Shown: positions 1-7,090, counted from the stretch's first letter. The stretch is 11,567 bases of DNA from Candidatus Albibeggiatoa sp. nov. BB20 (GCA_016744725.1 JADGDW010000145.1:1-11567), one strand, 5' to 3'. Numbers and translations are program-made. The notes: generated from the letters alone by a model not told the origin.

Positions 1-62
1 TAGAATTCAAATTAATAGAGTTGTTTCACGATAAAAAGCAGTTATGTAGAAAGGTAGAAATT

Positions 63-278
63 CTAAAGCTTGGCACAAATTCTAAGAATAAGGTTATATA
101 AATCAAGTAGATGGATTCTAACTTTACTTGCAATGACTCGATAATGTTTCATGCTGCCAATGCTGTTTTCAACAAAGATTCTGTTTGAAGCAATAAGTTA
201 ATTATGATTTTTCTGTTCATAAGTCAATTCACAGTCTTTTTTACATTTATATGGTAGTGGTTTCGACCTATAGTGATA
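63..278 (-). pseudogene. Decayed IS5-like DDE transposase, C-terminal fragment
   Basis: Reading the minus strand in one frame, the stop codon is at 63-65. The frame upstream of it gives a recognisable transposase C-terminus: an ELTYEQK segment, then RIFVENSIGSMKHYRV, then a basic, hydrophobic tail. The R-x-x-VEN-x-IG-x-x-K-x-x-R-V pattern, with the catalytic Glu of the DDE triad, is typical of IS5/DDE_Tnp_4-type transposases. The same frame contains an internal TAA at 198-200 and a TAG at 279-281. Beyond about 280 I recognise nothing, so the N-terminal two thirds, including the two catalytic Asp residues, is missing. It is therefore a dead remnant, not a gene. I could not find terminal inverted repeats or a target-site duplication. 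Family assignment is by motif memory; a profile search with the frame-joined translation would settle it. Confidence 0.7.
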
Positions 279-344
279 CTATAAAATTAGACTTAATAAT
301 CTCAAGTTAATGTTGAGAGACTAAGTGTGAATATTAATAAAATT

Positions 345-392
345 AGGAGCACAGAAATTATTCCGCACCAGCAAAATAAGTTTTGCACTCCC
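345..392 (-). terminator. Hairpin region 3' of the cytochrome b561 gene (possible terminator/repeat)
   Basis: This region lies about 48 nt beyond the stop of the minus-strand cytochrome b561 gene. The ends are complementary (AGGAG at 345-349, CTCCCT at 388-393). Inside is a perfect 6-bp stem with a 4-nt loop, GCAAAATAAGTTTTGC at 371-386. On the minus strand no clean U-tract directly follows the stem, so a Rho-independent terminator is only a possibility. The same outer words (AGGAGCACA and TTTGCACTCC) recur at 7066-7088 beyond the HAO-family gene, which suggests a repeated 3'-end element. Confidence 0.35.
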
Positions 393-440
393 TACTTATT
401 GAAAATGCCAATCTATAGAAGCTTGAAGCATTTTTACAAT

Positions 441-974
441 TTATTTAACACCTGTTGTCATTTTTTGCATCGTGTCATCTTTATCAACAAAATGATGTTT
501 ATACGCAACAATAGCATGGCCAATAATAATGGCTAATGCGGTAAATGCAATGATTTCATGGGCTTCACCTGCAATTTTATGTAACTCTTCGCTCTTCTCA
601 ATTAACAATGGAATATCAAATAATCCAAAAAAGCTAATTTCATAACCGCCTGAAGACGAAAAGATATAGCCCGAAATCGGAATCAAGAAAATCAACACAT
701 ATAACACAGAGTGCCCAATATAAGCTGCTGCTTTTGCCATTCCGCTCATTTTTTCAGGGAAATTGGGGTGAGTATTGGTTAACGTCCACATCAAACGTAA
801 AATACCCAAAAACAACACTAACATGCCTGCTGCTTTATGGTAGGGATATAAATCATAGACTTCATTTTCCGCCATATACCAGCCGACAGGAATTAAAACT
901 AAAATCAAAATAGCCATCGTCCAGTGAAATAGGCGGGCAATTAGACCATAAGATTTTTTAGTATTTGCTAACAT
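441..974 (-). CDS. Cytochrome b561-type (CybB-like) di-heme membrane protein
   Basis: A 177-residue integral membrane protein with four predicted helices at about residues 12-34, 45-65, 84-106 and 138-158. This is the size and layout of bacterial CybB/YodB-type cytochrome b561, which passes electrons between the quinone pool and other carriers in the cytoplasmic membrane. Candidate heme-b ligands sit where the family places them: H17 in RLFHW, H46 in YPYHKAAG, H139 in the last-helix entry and H153 near its end. H88 and H132 are further histidines. The start is supported by AAGGAG nine bases upstream of the ATG. It lies 25 bp after the AhpD-like gene on the same strand, so the two are probably cotranscribed. 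This protein may therefore supply or drain electrons for the neighbour, or protect against oxidants; that role is inference from pairing only. The electron partner cannot be read from sequence. Confidence 0.85.
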   Translation of the reverse strand: MLANTKKSYGLIARLFHWTMAILILVLIPVGWYMAENEVYDLYPYHKAAGMLVLFLGILRLMWTLTNTHPNFPEKMSGMAKAAAYIGHSVLYVLIFLIPISGYIFSSSGGYEISFFGLFDIPLLIEKSEELHKIAGEAHEIIAFTALAIIIGHAIVAYKHHFVDKDDTMQKMTTGVK

Positions 975-999
975 TAAGTTTTGCTCCTTAATAAATGAA

Positions 1000-1533
1000 T
1001 TAAAAATCGTTTTCAGGTTTAAACGTATTTAAAAATAAATCTGCCGAGACATTATCTGTTGCGTGGCTTACCGCATCCACAATATCAGTATCTTCCCAAC
1101 CTGCATCACGCACCAATTGCAAATCTTGACCTGTAATTTTTAACGGCTGACTGGCCGCCTCTAGCACAAAAGATAATAAGACTTTTTCTTTATCACTCAA
1201 GGGGGCATCATTCGGATCACGACGCGTTGCAATAATTTCTTCATGTGACCAGTTAAACATATTAATTAAAAGACTGGTATTAAAACCAATACAATAGTCG
1301 CAAATATTGTCAACTGAAACCAACATTCGAATCACTGCCAAAAACTCCATGCTTAAATTTGGATGCTCCATAAAATAAGCAATTTTACGCCAAGTGAGTT
1401 CAAGTAAAAGAGGACTGGCACTATAAGTTTGAAATGCTTGTGGAATATAGCCTAAACTTTTCTCAATTTCATTGTAGATTTCAGCAACTTTGCCAGTTGC
1501 TTGTTCACGCGTAACAGTTGAAACAATCGTCAT
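1000..1533 (-). CDS. AhpD-like / carboxymuconolactone decarboxylase-family protein
   Basis: A 177-residue soluble protein of the AhpD/CMD fold, the all-helical family that includes alkylhydroperoxidase D. The diagnostic CxxC is present as ICDYCIGFN, with C78 and C81. In AhpD the catalytic set is Glu, Cys-x-x-Cys and a His four residues after the second Cys. Here that His position is Asn (N85), and the residue twelve before the first Cys is Ala (A66), although E63 is close. The thiol pair is therefore kept but the classical proton relay seems lost. It may be a disulfide redox or adaptor protein rather than a standard peroxidase. The tail has an SHATDNVSADLFLNTF segment as in peroxidase-related family members. 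The start is supported by a strong GAGGAGTG ribosome site that overlaps a 12-bp palindrome. It is first in a likely two-gene operon with the cytochrome b561 gene. Confidence 0.82.
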   Translation of the reverse strand: MTIVSTVTREQATGKVAEIYNEIEKSLGYIPQAFQTYSASPLLLELTWRKIAYFMEHPNLSMEFLAVIRMLVSVDNICDYCIGFNTSLLINMFNWSHEEIIATRRDPNDAPLSDKEKVLLSFVLEAASQPLKITGQDLQLVRDAGWEDTDIVDAVSHATDNVSADLFLNTFKPENDF

Positions 1534-1544
1534 GATTACTCACT

Positions 1545-1556
1545 CCTCAATTGAGG
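1545..1556. promoter_or_regulatory. Perfect 12-bp palindrome overlapping the AhpD-like gene's ribosome site
   Basis: CCTCAATTGAGG is perfectly self-complementary. Skipping one base on each side, AC/GT continues the symmetry to 1542-1559. Its minus-strand right half supplies the GAGG of the Shine-Dalgarno sequence of the AhpD-like gene. It could be a protein operator in the 5' leader or a dimerising RNA element. A zero-loop palindrome makes a poor intramolecular hairpin, so an operator is the likelier reading. Confidence 0.4.
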
Positions 1557-2049
1557 TGTATCGCACTTGCGTTTGGGATGTGGGCCAATAAATATTAGCG
1601 TTGGCCTATTTTCACTAACAATGAGCCAGAATGCAATCGCTAATCTTGACAAAAACTCTATAATATTTTAGTGGGAAATGAACGCCTTTTTGATTAAAAA
1701 GGGTATTTGTAGTGTTTTTGGGGAAAATGGGATTTTAATGCTCAATGTGTATTAATCTCATGATAATAAATCTATCGATCTGTAGTCATTTATAAGCACT
1801 TGAGCTTGTAGATTAGCTGTATTCAAAAACATTCATGGCAAGTGATTGCAAAAATAAGCTTCTATTTATCAGGCTTTCTATACTTAAGTCTCAATATGAC
1901 TCAATACTTTGTTTTTACACGATATTAACTAGTAAAAAAGGCATTACTAAAAAAAAATATACCGTGACACTTGTAAGTATTGGGCAAAACTTGATATTTT
2001 ACCAACAGATGCAACAATAACATAAATGAGTATTGATAGAGATCAACCA
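1557..2049. other. Non-coding divergent region between the AhpD-like gene and def
   Basis: About 490 bp with no gene I can support. It holds an inverted repeat GGCCAA (1583-1588) / TTGGCC (1601-1606) with a 12-nt loop. It also holds a hairpin CCTTTTT-GATT-AAAAAGG at 1685-1702, not followed by a T-run in either direction. A TTGACA (1646-1651) and a TATAAT (1659-1664) are only 7 bp apart, so they do not form one standard promoter, though either could belong to another. A TTGATA at 1991-1996 is a possible -35 for def with only a weak -10 near 2015. A 61-codon open frame at 1835-2020 has no ribosome site and no protein-like pattern. Confidence 0.5.
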
Positions 2050-2556
2050 ATGGCAATCCTAGATATTTTATATTTTCCAGACCCTCGTTTGCGTACCGAG
2101 GCCAAGCCAGTTAAGCAAGTAACACCCAAATTACAGCAATTTGTGGATGATATGTTTGAAACCATGTACGAAGCCCCCGGTATTGGTTTAGCTGCAACTC
2201 AAGTCAATGTACACAGACAAGTCATTGTGATTGATACTACCGAGGATAAAAGTAATCCTTTGTGTTTTATCAATCCTAAAATTACCCGCTTAGAAGGCAA
2301 TACCAGCTATGATGAGGGTTGTTTGTCTGTACCTGCTGTTTATGAAACCATTCAACGCGCAGAAAAAGTGACTGTTGAGGCCTTAAACCGTGAAGGTGAA
2401 GCGTTTACATTAGAAGCGGACGGCTTACTTGCCATTTGTATCCAACATGAAGTCGACCACTTGAAAGGTAAATTATTTGTAGATTATTTATCCTCATTGA
2501 AACGCCAACGTATTGCAAAAAAATTAGATAAACAAAACCGCCAACAGCCAGCATAA
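2050..2556 (+). CDS. def: Peptide deformylase
   Basis: Removes the formyl group from the N-terminal methionine of new proteins, as an iron/zinc hydrolase in the cytoplasm. All three family motifs are present: GIGLAATQ at residues 44-51, EGCLS with metal ligand C91, and QHEVDH with H133, catalytic E134 and H137. I place the start at the ATG at 2050 rather than the in-frame ATG at 2026. The shorter form begins MAILDILYFPDPRLR as in relatives, is 168 residues (E. coli Def has 169), and has AGAGA seven bases upstream, while 2026 has no ribosome site. It is followed after 4 bp by fmt, the usual def-fmt pair, which handles removal and addition of the same group. The rsmB and trkA genes that often follow are absent here. 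Confidence 0.97.
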   Translation: MAILDILYFPDPRLRTEAKPVKQVTPKLQQFVDDMFETMYEAPGIGLAATQVNVHRQVIVIDTTEDKSNPLCFINPKITRLEGNTSYDEGCLSVPAVYETIQRAEKVTVEALNREGEAFTLEADGLLAICIQHEVDHLKGKLFVDYLSSLKRQRIAKKLDKQNRQQPA

Positions 2557-2560
2557 TACT

Positions 2561-3484
2561 ATGAATAAAAAACGGATTATTTTTGCAGGAACGCCTGATT
2601 TTTCTGTGCCTTGTTTGCAAGCGTTGCTTGATTCTCAGCATGAAGTTTGTGCCGTGTATACCCAGCCTGATAGACCCGCAGGGCGCGGGCGAAAACTACA
2701 AACCAGCCCCGTTAAGAAATTAGCCTTAGAGCATAATATCCCTGTTTATCAACCGAAAAGCTTAAGAAAAGCCGAGGCAAAAGCTGAGTTGCTCGCTTTA
2801 GAAGCTGATTTGATGGTGGTGGTTGCGTATGGACTGATTCTACCAAAAGCGGTGCTGAATGCGCCTCAATTTGGCTGTGTCAATGTTCATGCCTCAATTT
2901 TACCGCGTTGGCGTGGTGCTGCACCGATTCAACGTGCCATCATGGAGGGTGATAAAACCACAGGCGTGACCTTGATGCAAATGGATATCGGTTTAGATAC
3001 GGGAGATATGTTAGCCAAAGTAGAATGCGATATTTTGCCAGAAGATACAGGACAAATATTGCATGATCGTCTTTCAAAAATAGGGGCTGACTTACTTGCA
3101 CAACAGATTGATAATGTAGAGCAGCTCACAGCAGAATCACAAAATGATGATTTAGCCAATTATGCGCATAAATTAGAAAAAGCTGAGGCAAAGCTGGATT
3201 TTTCTCAATCCGCACAAGTTTTGGCCAATAAAGTACGCGCTTTCAACCCTTGGCCTGTCACTCAAGCCGAAATTGCTGACATGACATTACGCATTTGGGA
3301 CGCGCAAGCCATTGATGAAATGGTCAATCAAGCGGCAGGCTCTGTGATTCGTAGCGAAAAGCAAGGTATTGATGTGGCCACAGGTGATGGTGTGTTGAGA
3401 TTATTAAAAGTACAAAAAGCAGGCGGCAAACCGATTAAAGTCAGCGATTTTTTAAATGCTCATCCAAAATTTGGACTTGAATAA
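2561..3484 (+). CDS. fmt: Methionyl-tRNA formyltransferase
   Basis: Transfers a formyl group from 10-formyltetrahydrofolate to initiator Met-tRNA in the cytoplasm. At 307 residues it is close to the usual 310-315. The N-terminal Rossmann domain starts RIIFAGTPDFSVP. The tRNA-contact loop is DRPAGRGRKLQTSPVK at about 37-52. The catalytic set is N108, H110 (in NVHASILPRWRGAAPIQ) and D146 (in MDIGLDTGDM), matching N106/H108/D144 of E. coli with a shift of two. The C-terminal OB-fold domain, from about 210, includes VRAFNPWP. The start lies 4 bp after the def stop with no clear ribosome site, so translation is probably coupled to def. Confidence 0.97.
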   Translation: MNKKRIIFAGTPDFSVPCLQALLDSQHEVCAVYTQPDRPAGRGRKLQTSPVKKLALEHNIPVYQPKSLRKAEAKAELLALEADLMVVVAYGLILPKAVLNAPQFGCVNVHASILPRWRGAAPIQRAIMEGDKTTGVTLMQMDIGLDTGDMLAKVECDILPEDTGQILHDRLSKIGADLLAQQIDNVEQLTAESQNDDLANYAHKLEKAEAKLDFSQSAQVLANKVRAFNPWPVTQAEIADMTLRIWDAQAIDEMVNQAAGSVIRSEKQGIDVATGDGVLRLLKVQKAGGKPIKVSDFLNAHPKFGLE

Positions 3485-3781
3485 AGCATTGTATTTTTTA
3501 AATCAGTTGGAAAAGTGATAAGACCATGTTGATTATGTTGGATGGAATAACCTAGTGTTTTCCACTAAATGCTCCAGCAGCATCGTTGTTGATTTGGAAC
3601 ATTGGAACACAGTGCATGATTTTATCCATCATGTAACATCAGGGACACTTGCGCTATTTTGGGTATAGGATCACTAAATAATAAACAAGTGCCGTATTCA
3701 TGTTGGCCCTCAGAGCTTTAACTGTGAAAATGCGCTACAATTCCCCAATTTGCTAATAATGACCAAAAGGTTGCTCAAACA
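3485..3781. other. Non-coding spacer between fmt and lptG
   Basis: About 297 bp with no supportable gene. It contains a tandem 8-bp repeat TTGGAACA x2 (3594-3609), an inverted repeat CATGAT/ATCATG with a 7-nt loop (3615-3633), and separated inverted words TGGAAAA (3508-3514) and TTTTCCA (3558-3564). One plus frame is open for about 47 codons (3522-3662) but has no start codon, no ribosome site and no motif I know. A TACAAT at 3736-3741 is a fair -10 for lptG, without a convincing -35. I see no strong terminator for fmt. Confidence 0.5.
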
Positions 3782-4861
3782 ATGAGAAAAATTGACCGTT
3801 ATATTGGTCTGGCCGTATTTTCTGGTATTTTTATCGTCCTATTTGTCTTAGTTGGCTTGTTTACTTTTTTTACATTTATTGAAGAAATTGAAGATATTGG
3901 CAACCAAGGCTACAGCACTTGGGATGCAACGCTCTATGTTGTGTATTTGATGCCACGACAGATTTATGATTTATTTCCAACCGCTGTTTTACTGGGCACG
4001 CTGGTGGGCTTAGGTGGTTTAGCAAATAATAATGAATTGACCGTGATTCGGGCAGCAGGTGTCTCAATTTTCCGAATTACCTTAGCCAGTTTACAGGTGA
4101 GTTTGTTTCTGACTTTAATGGCGATGTTGTTAGGCGAAGCCATTGCACCCCAATGGGAACAATATGCAAAGGACTTACGTGCGGATGCTAAATCAGCTCC
4201 ACAGCAACAAAGTCAAACTTTTTCGCATCGTTGGTATGGTTATTGGGGACGTGAAGGCGATGATTTTATTAGTATTCAACGAATTCTGTCTGATGGTGGT
4301 TTTGGTGATATTGTATTGTATCGCTTTACCCCAGAACAACAATTACAAACCACAATTCATGCCCGCAAAGCCTATTATGAGCAACATGGTTGGCAATTTT
4401 ATGATGTTATAAAACAGGATATGAGTACCCAAGGCGTATATCAATCAGAGTTGAGTGAATATCGCTGGGAAGCTGAACTCAATCCAGAATTGGTTAAGCA
4501 TGTGGTGGTTAGACCTGAAAAATTGTCCAGTTTGGGTTTGTATGAATATATTCAATATTTAAAGCGTAATGGACAAAGTAGTAATGAATATGAACTGGCA
4601 TTATGGTCACGGCTCAGTTATCCCTTTGTCAGTATTACAATGGTATTTTTAGCTGTGCCCTTTATTTTTGGTTCATTGCGTAATGTAGCGATTGGCGAAC
4701 GCATGTTGAAGGGCGCATTTTTCGGTATTGGTTTTTATATGTTTAATAAAATTGTGGGTAATGCCAGCTTAGTGTATGGATGGCATCCTATTTTTAGTGC
4801 GCTATTACCGCCATTAATTTTCTTGAGTTTCACTATTTACTTGATGCGGCGGCAAGATTAA
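3782..4861 (+). CDS. lptG: LPS export permease LptG (YjgP/YjgQ family)
   Basis: An inner-membrane subunit of the LptB2FG transporter, which extracts lipopolysaccharide from the membrane and pushes it to the LptC/A/D bridge. Its 359 residues match E. coli LptG (360). The order is family-typical: N-terminal DRYIG, helices at about 9-33, 53-80 and 96-119, a periplasmic beta-jellyroll at about 125-265, then helices at about 276-297, 304-325 and 335-355. The cytoplasmic coupling segment NNNELTVIRAAGVS (82-95), which contacts LptB, is present, as is the FGSLR segment after the fourth helix. I prefer LptG to LptF because of the N-terminus and length. LptF is normally encoded just upstream, but is not here. 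AAGG lies 11 bases before the ATG. The 3' end overlaps the convergent LysR gene by 48 bp. Confidence 0.9.
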   Translation: MRKIDRYIGLAVFSGIFIVLFVLVGLFTFFTFIEEIEDIGNQGYSTWDATLYVVYLMPRQIYDLFPTAVLLGTLVGLGGLANNNELTVIRAAGVSIFRITLASLQVSLFLTLMAMLLGEAIAPQWEQYAKDLRADAKSAPQQQSQTFSHRWYGYWGREGDDFISIQRILSDGGFGDIVLYRFTPEQQLQTTIHARKAYYEQHGWQFYDVIKQDMSTQGVYQSELSEYRWEAELNPELVKHVVVRPEKLSSLGLYEYIQYLKRNGQSSNEYELALWSRLSYPFVSITMVFLAVPFIFGSLRNVAIGERMLKGAFFGIGFYMFNKIVGNASLVYGWHPIFSALLPPLIFLSFTIYLMRRQD

Positions 4862-5677
4862 GTTTTTCAAATAGTCATCAATCACAGGGACTGCATCTTT
4901 TCTACACACCATACACGTCGGTAAATGGGCAATCTGTGGCTCAAGTTGGGTAATGTGCAACTGCTCAACATAGCCTAATTTTTTCACAATATTCAATGGC
5001 AATGCAGTCATACCCATGCCGACTTTTACACAGCCTAAAATCGTTTCTAAACTGCCAAATTCCAAGGTTTTATAATCATATTTGCCCTGTTGCTTTAGAT
5101 AATTTTGTAAAAACGTATTATACGCACAGCCTTTTTTAAACGATAAAATCACCTCTGGCACAATACCCGTTTTAGGCTCTAATATCACGATTTGTTCTTC
5201 AAATTGATTCAGCACAATCAAATCCTGATGGCTGGGTTGGCCTGTAATAAAAGCGATATCCACTTTAAAATCTAAAATCATTTGGGTAATAATATCGGTT
5301 GTACCTGTGAACAGTTCTAGCTGCATTTGTGGATAGTCATTATGCAGCTTAACTAAAAATGGCACGATACGCGTCACCGCATTAGATTCAGTTGAACCCA
5401 CTCGCAAATATCCTTGATGGGCTATGTTTTTCATTTCTAACACAGCCAATTCCATTTTACGTACAATATCAGTCGCATGATGATAAAAACGCTCGCCTGC
5501 TTGAGTTAAAACCACGCCTTTCGGTACTCGATGAAATAAGTTGTGCCCAATATTTTTTTCCAGTTGTTTAATTCGGGCGGTTACGTTTGATTGCGCAAAT
5601 TTCAGTTGTTTGGCAGCTAATGAAATGCTTTGATTATCTGCCACTGTCACAAAGACTTTTAATAAATTTGAATCCAT
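4814..5677 (-). CDS. LysR-family transcriptional regulator
   Basis: A DNA-binding regulator with an N-terminal winged helix-turn-helix at about residues 2-60 (LLKVFVTVADNQSISLAAK, then QSNVTARIKQLEKNIG, then LFHRV.KGVVLTQAG) and a two-lobed effector-binding domain from about 90 to the end. The C-terminal GCVKVGMGMTALPLNIV segment is typical of the family. I choose the ATG at 5675-5677, giving 287 residues. It has an AGAGTG ribosome site about six bases upstream, and the protein then starts MDSNLLKVF as LysR proteins usually do. The upstream in-frame ATG at 5702-5704 has no such site. It is divergent from the MFS transporter, whose promoter contains a T-N11-A box, so it very likely controls that gene and itself. 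The effector is unknown. Its end overlaps lptG convergently. Confidence 0.93.
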   Translation of the reverse strand: MDSNLLKVFVTVADNQSISLAAKQLKFAQSNVTARIKQLEKNIGHNLFHRVPKGVVLTQAGERFYHHATDIVRKMELAVLEMKNIAHQGYLRVGSTESNAVTRIVPFLVKLHNDYPQMQLELFTGTTDIITQMILDFKVDIAFITGQPSHQDLIVLNQFEEQIVILEPKTGIVPEVILSFKKGCAYNTFLQNYLKQQGKYDYKTLEFGSLETILGCVKVGMGMTALPLNIVKKLGYVEQLHITQLEPQIAHLPTCMVCRKDAVPVIDDYLKNLILPPHQVNSETQEN

Positions 5678-5714
5678 ATCACACTCTATTATATCGTTTA
5701 TCATGATTGGTTAT

Positions 5715-5745
5715 TTGATAAATATATCATTTTTAGTGATACTAT
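5715..5745 (+). promoter_or_regulatory. Promoter of the MFS gene with a LysR-type operator in its spacer
   Basis: A -35-like TTGATA (5715-5720) and an extended -10, TGA plus TACTAT (5737-5745), are 19 bp apart. Between and overlapping them is TATCA-N7-TGATA (5725-5741), whose core TCA-N7-TGA satisfies the T-N11-A rule for LysR-family boxes. A second short palindrome, TATTT-GAT-AAATA (5712-5724), adjoins it. An operator in the spacer suggests direct control of the transporter, possibly repression until the effector binds. On the opposite strand a TATAAT (5688-5693) is only about 10 nt before the LysR start codon. Confidence 0.55.
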
Positions 5746-5775
5746 GCGCAGCTTTTATTTAAGAGGTCACATTGA

Positions 5776-6960
5776 ATGTCAAATATCAATTTGTTAGATA
5801 GGAATGATAATGCCGCGATTTTATTAGCCGGCATCATTGGATTAATTGTTGGTGTGGGTGTGGCACGGTTTGCCTTCACTTCATTGTTACCTGCAATGTT
5901 AGACGATTCGCTAGAGCTGACTTTTGCAGGCGTATTGGCTTCTGTGAATTTTGTAGGCTATTTGAGTGGTGCAATTTTCGCAACTTTTATCAAAGATATT
6001 CATACCAAAGTGAAATATTTTAGAATAGGTATGGTGTTATGTGTTGTTACAACGCTGGGCTTAGCGATCACTAGTAATGAAATTGTTTGGTTGATTGCAC
6101 GAATTATTGCTGGGTTTGGTGCAGCAATGGCATTAGTGGTTGGTTCAGCGATCGTGATGACAAAATTAAATTTTGCTGACAAAACCAAAGCAATGGGAAT
6201 TCATTTTAGTGGGATTGGATTTTCTATTTTAGTCACTGATTTGATGAGTCGAGCGGTTTTAGCTTCAGGCGAAAACTGGCAAAGCGCGTGGCTGGTTTTA
6301 AGTATATTTGGAGCAATGGCTGCGATTTATTCTATTTATATATTGTCAGTTGATAAAGAAGTAAAACAGAATGCAACAACTCATCCCGTTGATAAATCAA
6401 TATTTTCCTTATTTGTAATCGTATTAATTCTGGCCTATTTTACCGAGGGCGTAGGCTTTGTGGTTCAAGGCACATTTTTGCCTGATATTATTAATTCTTT
6501 AGATGGATTAGAAGGTTATGGCAGTTTTACATGGACGATAGTTGGGCTTGCGGGTATTCCTTCTTGCATTATCTGGATGCGATTGGCAGCGCGTTATGGC
6601 AATGTCAATATGATTATGGTTGCAATGTTGATTCAAGTTATTGGTATTTTGATTCCAACGTTGACCAATAATGTGTATTTAAATCTGTTTTGTGGCGTTT
6701 TATATGGTGGGACATTTGTTGGTTTAGTGGCTTTATTTATGCACTTAGGCGGAAAATTAGCGGGAAATCATCCTGTGGTATTGATGGGCGCGTTAACGAC
6801 AGCTTATGGTATCGGGCAAGTCAGTGCACCATTGTATAGCGTGGCATTAGTGCATTATTCTGGAAGCTACGATTATGCTTTGTATTTAACGGCGGCAATT
6901 GTATTTAGTGGCATCATTTTGTTATTTTTCGCCAAGAATTTACAACATGTGGATTTATAA
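5776..6960 (+). CDS. YbfB/YjiJ-like major facilitator superfamily transporter
   Basis: A 394-residue, 12-helix permease of the cytoplasmic membrane. Two segments mark the YbfB/YjiJ group: GVGVARFAFTSLLP in helix 1 (26-39) and YFTEGVGFVVQGTFLP at the start of the second half (221-236). The halves are joined by a hydrophilic loop at about 192-208. Substrates of this group are poorly defined, so none is assigned. AAGAGGT eight bases before the ATG supports the start. It is divergent from a LysR gene 98 bp away, a very common arrangement for this transporter type, implying expression when a small-molecule effector is present. No gene follows on this strand before 8811, so it is probably transcribed alone. 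Confidence 0.9.
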   Translation: MSNINLLDRNDNAAILLAGIIGLIVGVGVARFAFTSLLPAMLDDSLELTFAGVLASVNFVGYLSGAIFATFIKDIHTKVKYFRIGMVLCVVTTLGLAITSNEIVWLIARIIAGFGAAMALVVGSAIVMTKLNFADKTKAMGIHFSGIGFSILVTDLMSRAVLASGENWQSAWLVLSIFGAMAAIYSIYILSVDKEVKQNATTHPVDKSIFSLFVIVLILAYFTEGVGFVVQGTFLPDIINSLDGLEGYGSFTWTIVGLAGIPSCIIWMRLAARYGNVNMIMVAMLIQVIGILIPTLTNNVYLNLFCGVLYGGTFVGLVALFMHLGGKLAGNHPVVLMGALTTAYGIGQVSAPLYSVALVHYSGSYDYALYLTAAIVFSGIILLFFAKNLQHVDL

Positions 6961-7064
6961 GAATATTATTATCTGTTGCAAACCATTAAGATTGCGCATC
7001 TTTTGCGGATTAATTGCCCTGTATAGCAACCAATAATTGATTATTAAAGAGGGGGTGAGACAAA

Positions 7065-7090
7065 CAGGAGCACAACACTTTGCACTCCTG
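7065..7090 (-). terminator. Hairpin 3' of the HAO-family gene (possible terminator/repeat)
   Basis: CAGGAG (7065-7070) pairs with CTCCTG (7085-7090). Inside, CAA/TTG pairs again after a 2x2 internal mismatch, leaving a 4-nt loop. It is 28 nt beyond the stop of the minus-strand cytochrome gene, followed on that strand only by TTTGT, so termination would be weak. Words AGGAGCACA and TTTGCACTCC are shared with the hairpin at 345-392. Between 6961 and 7064 I see only a weak stem (AAGAT 6988-6992 / ATCTT 6998-7002 then TT) that might end the MFS transcript. Confidence 0.4.

Noticed and set aside
67..85. TTGGCAC as the -24 element of a sigma-54 promoter
   Set aside because: No GC-containing -12 element follows at the required spacing.
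3..101. Open plus-strand frame from the left edge, possibly the 3' end of an upstream gene
   Set aside because: Only 32 codons without a motif, and its end overlaps the transposase remnant on the other strand. Such a length is expected by chance in one of six frames.
93..106. Second FNR-like site (GTTAT-ATAA-ATCAA)
   Set aside because: The left half matches only 3 of 5 bases and it lies in the transposase remnant, not before a gene.
269..283. Palindrome TATAGTGATACTATA, sharing an 11-base word (AGTGATACTAT) with the MFS promoter, as an orphan operator
   Set aside because: It lies at the upstream edge of the transposase remnant with no gene downstream on either strand that it could serve. 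The shared word is largely an extended -10-like string and may be coincidence in AT-rich DNA.
327..536. 69-codon plus-strand open frame
   Set aside because: It overlaps the 3' end of the cytochrome b561 gene on the other strand, has no ribosome site and its composition is not protein-like.
1646..1664. TTGACA and TATAAT as a promoter for def
   Set aside because: They are 7 bp apart, far below the needed 16-18 bp, and nearly 390 bp from def.
1835..2020. 61-codon plus-strand open frame before def
   Set aside because: No ribosome site, no recognisable pattern, in a region rich in short repeats; probably chance.
3522..3662. Plus-strand frame open for about 47 codons in the fmt-lptG spacer
   Set aside because: No start codon or ribosome site, no motif recognised, and its histidine/tryptophan-rich content is not enough to call a gene remnant.
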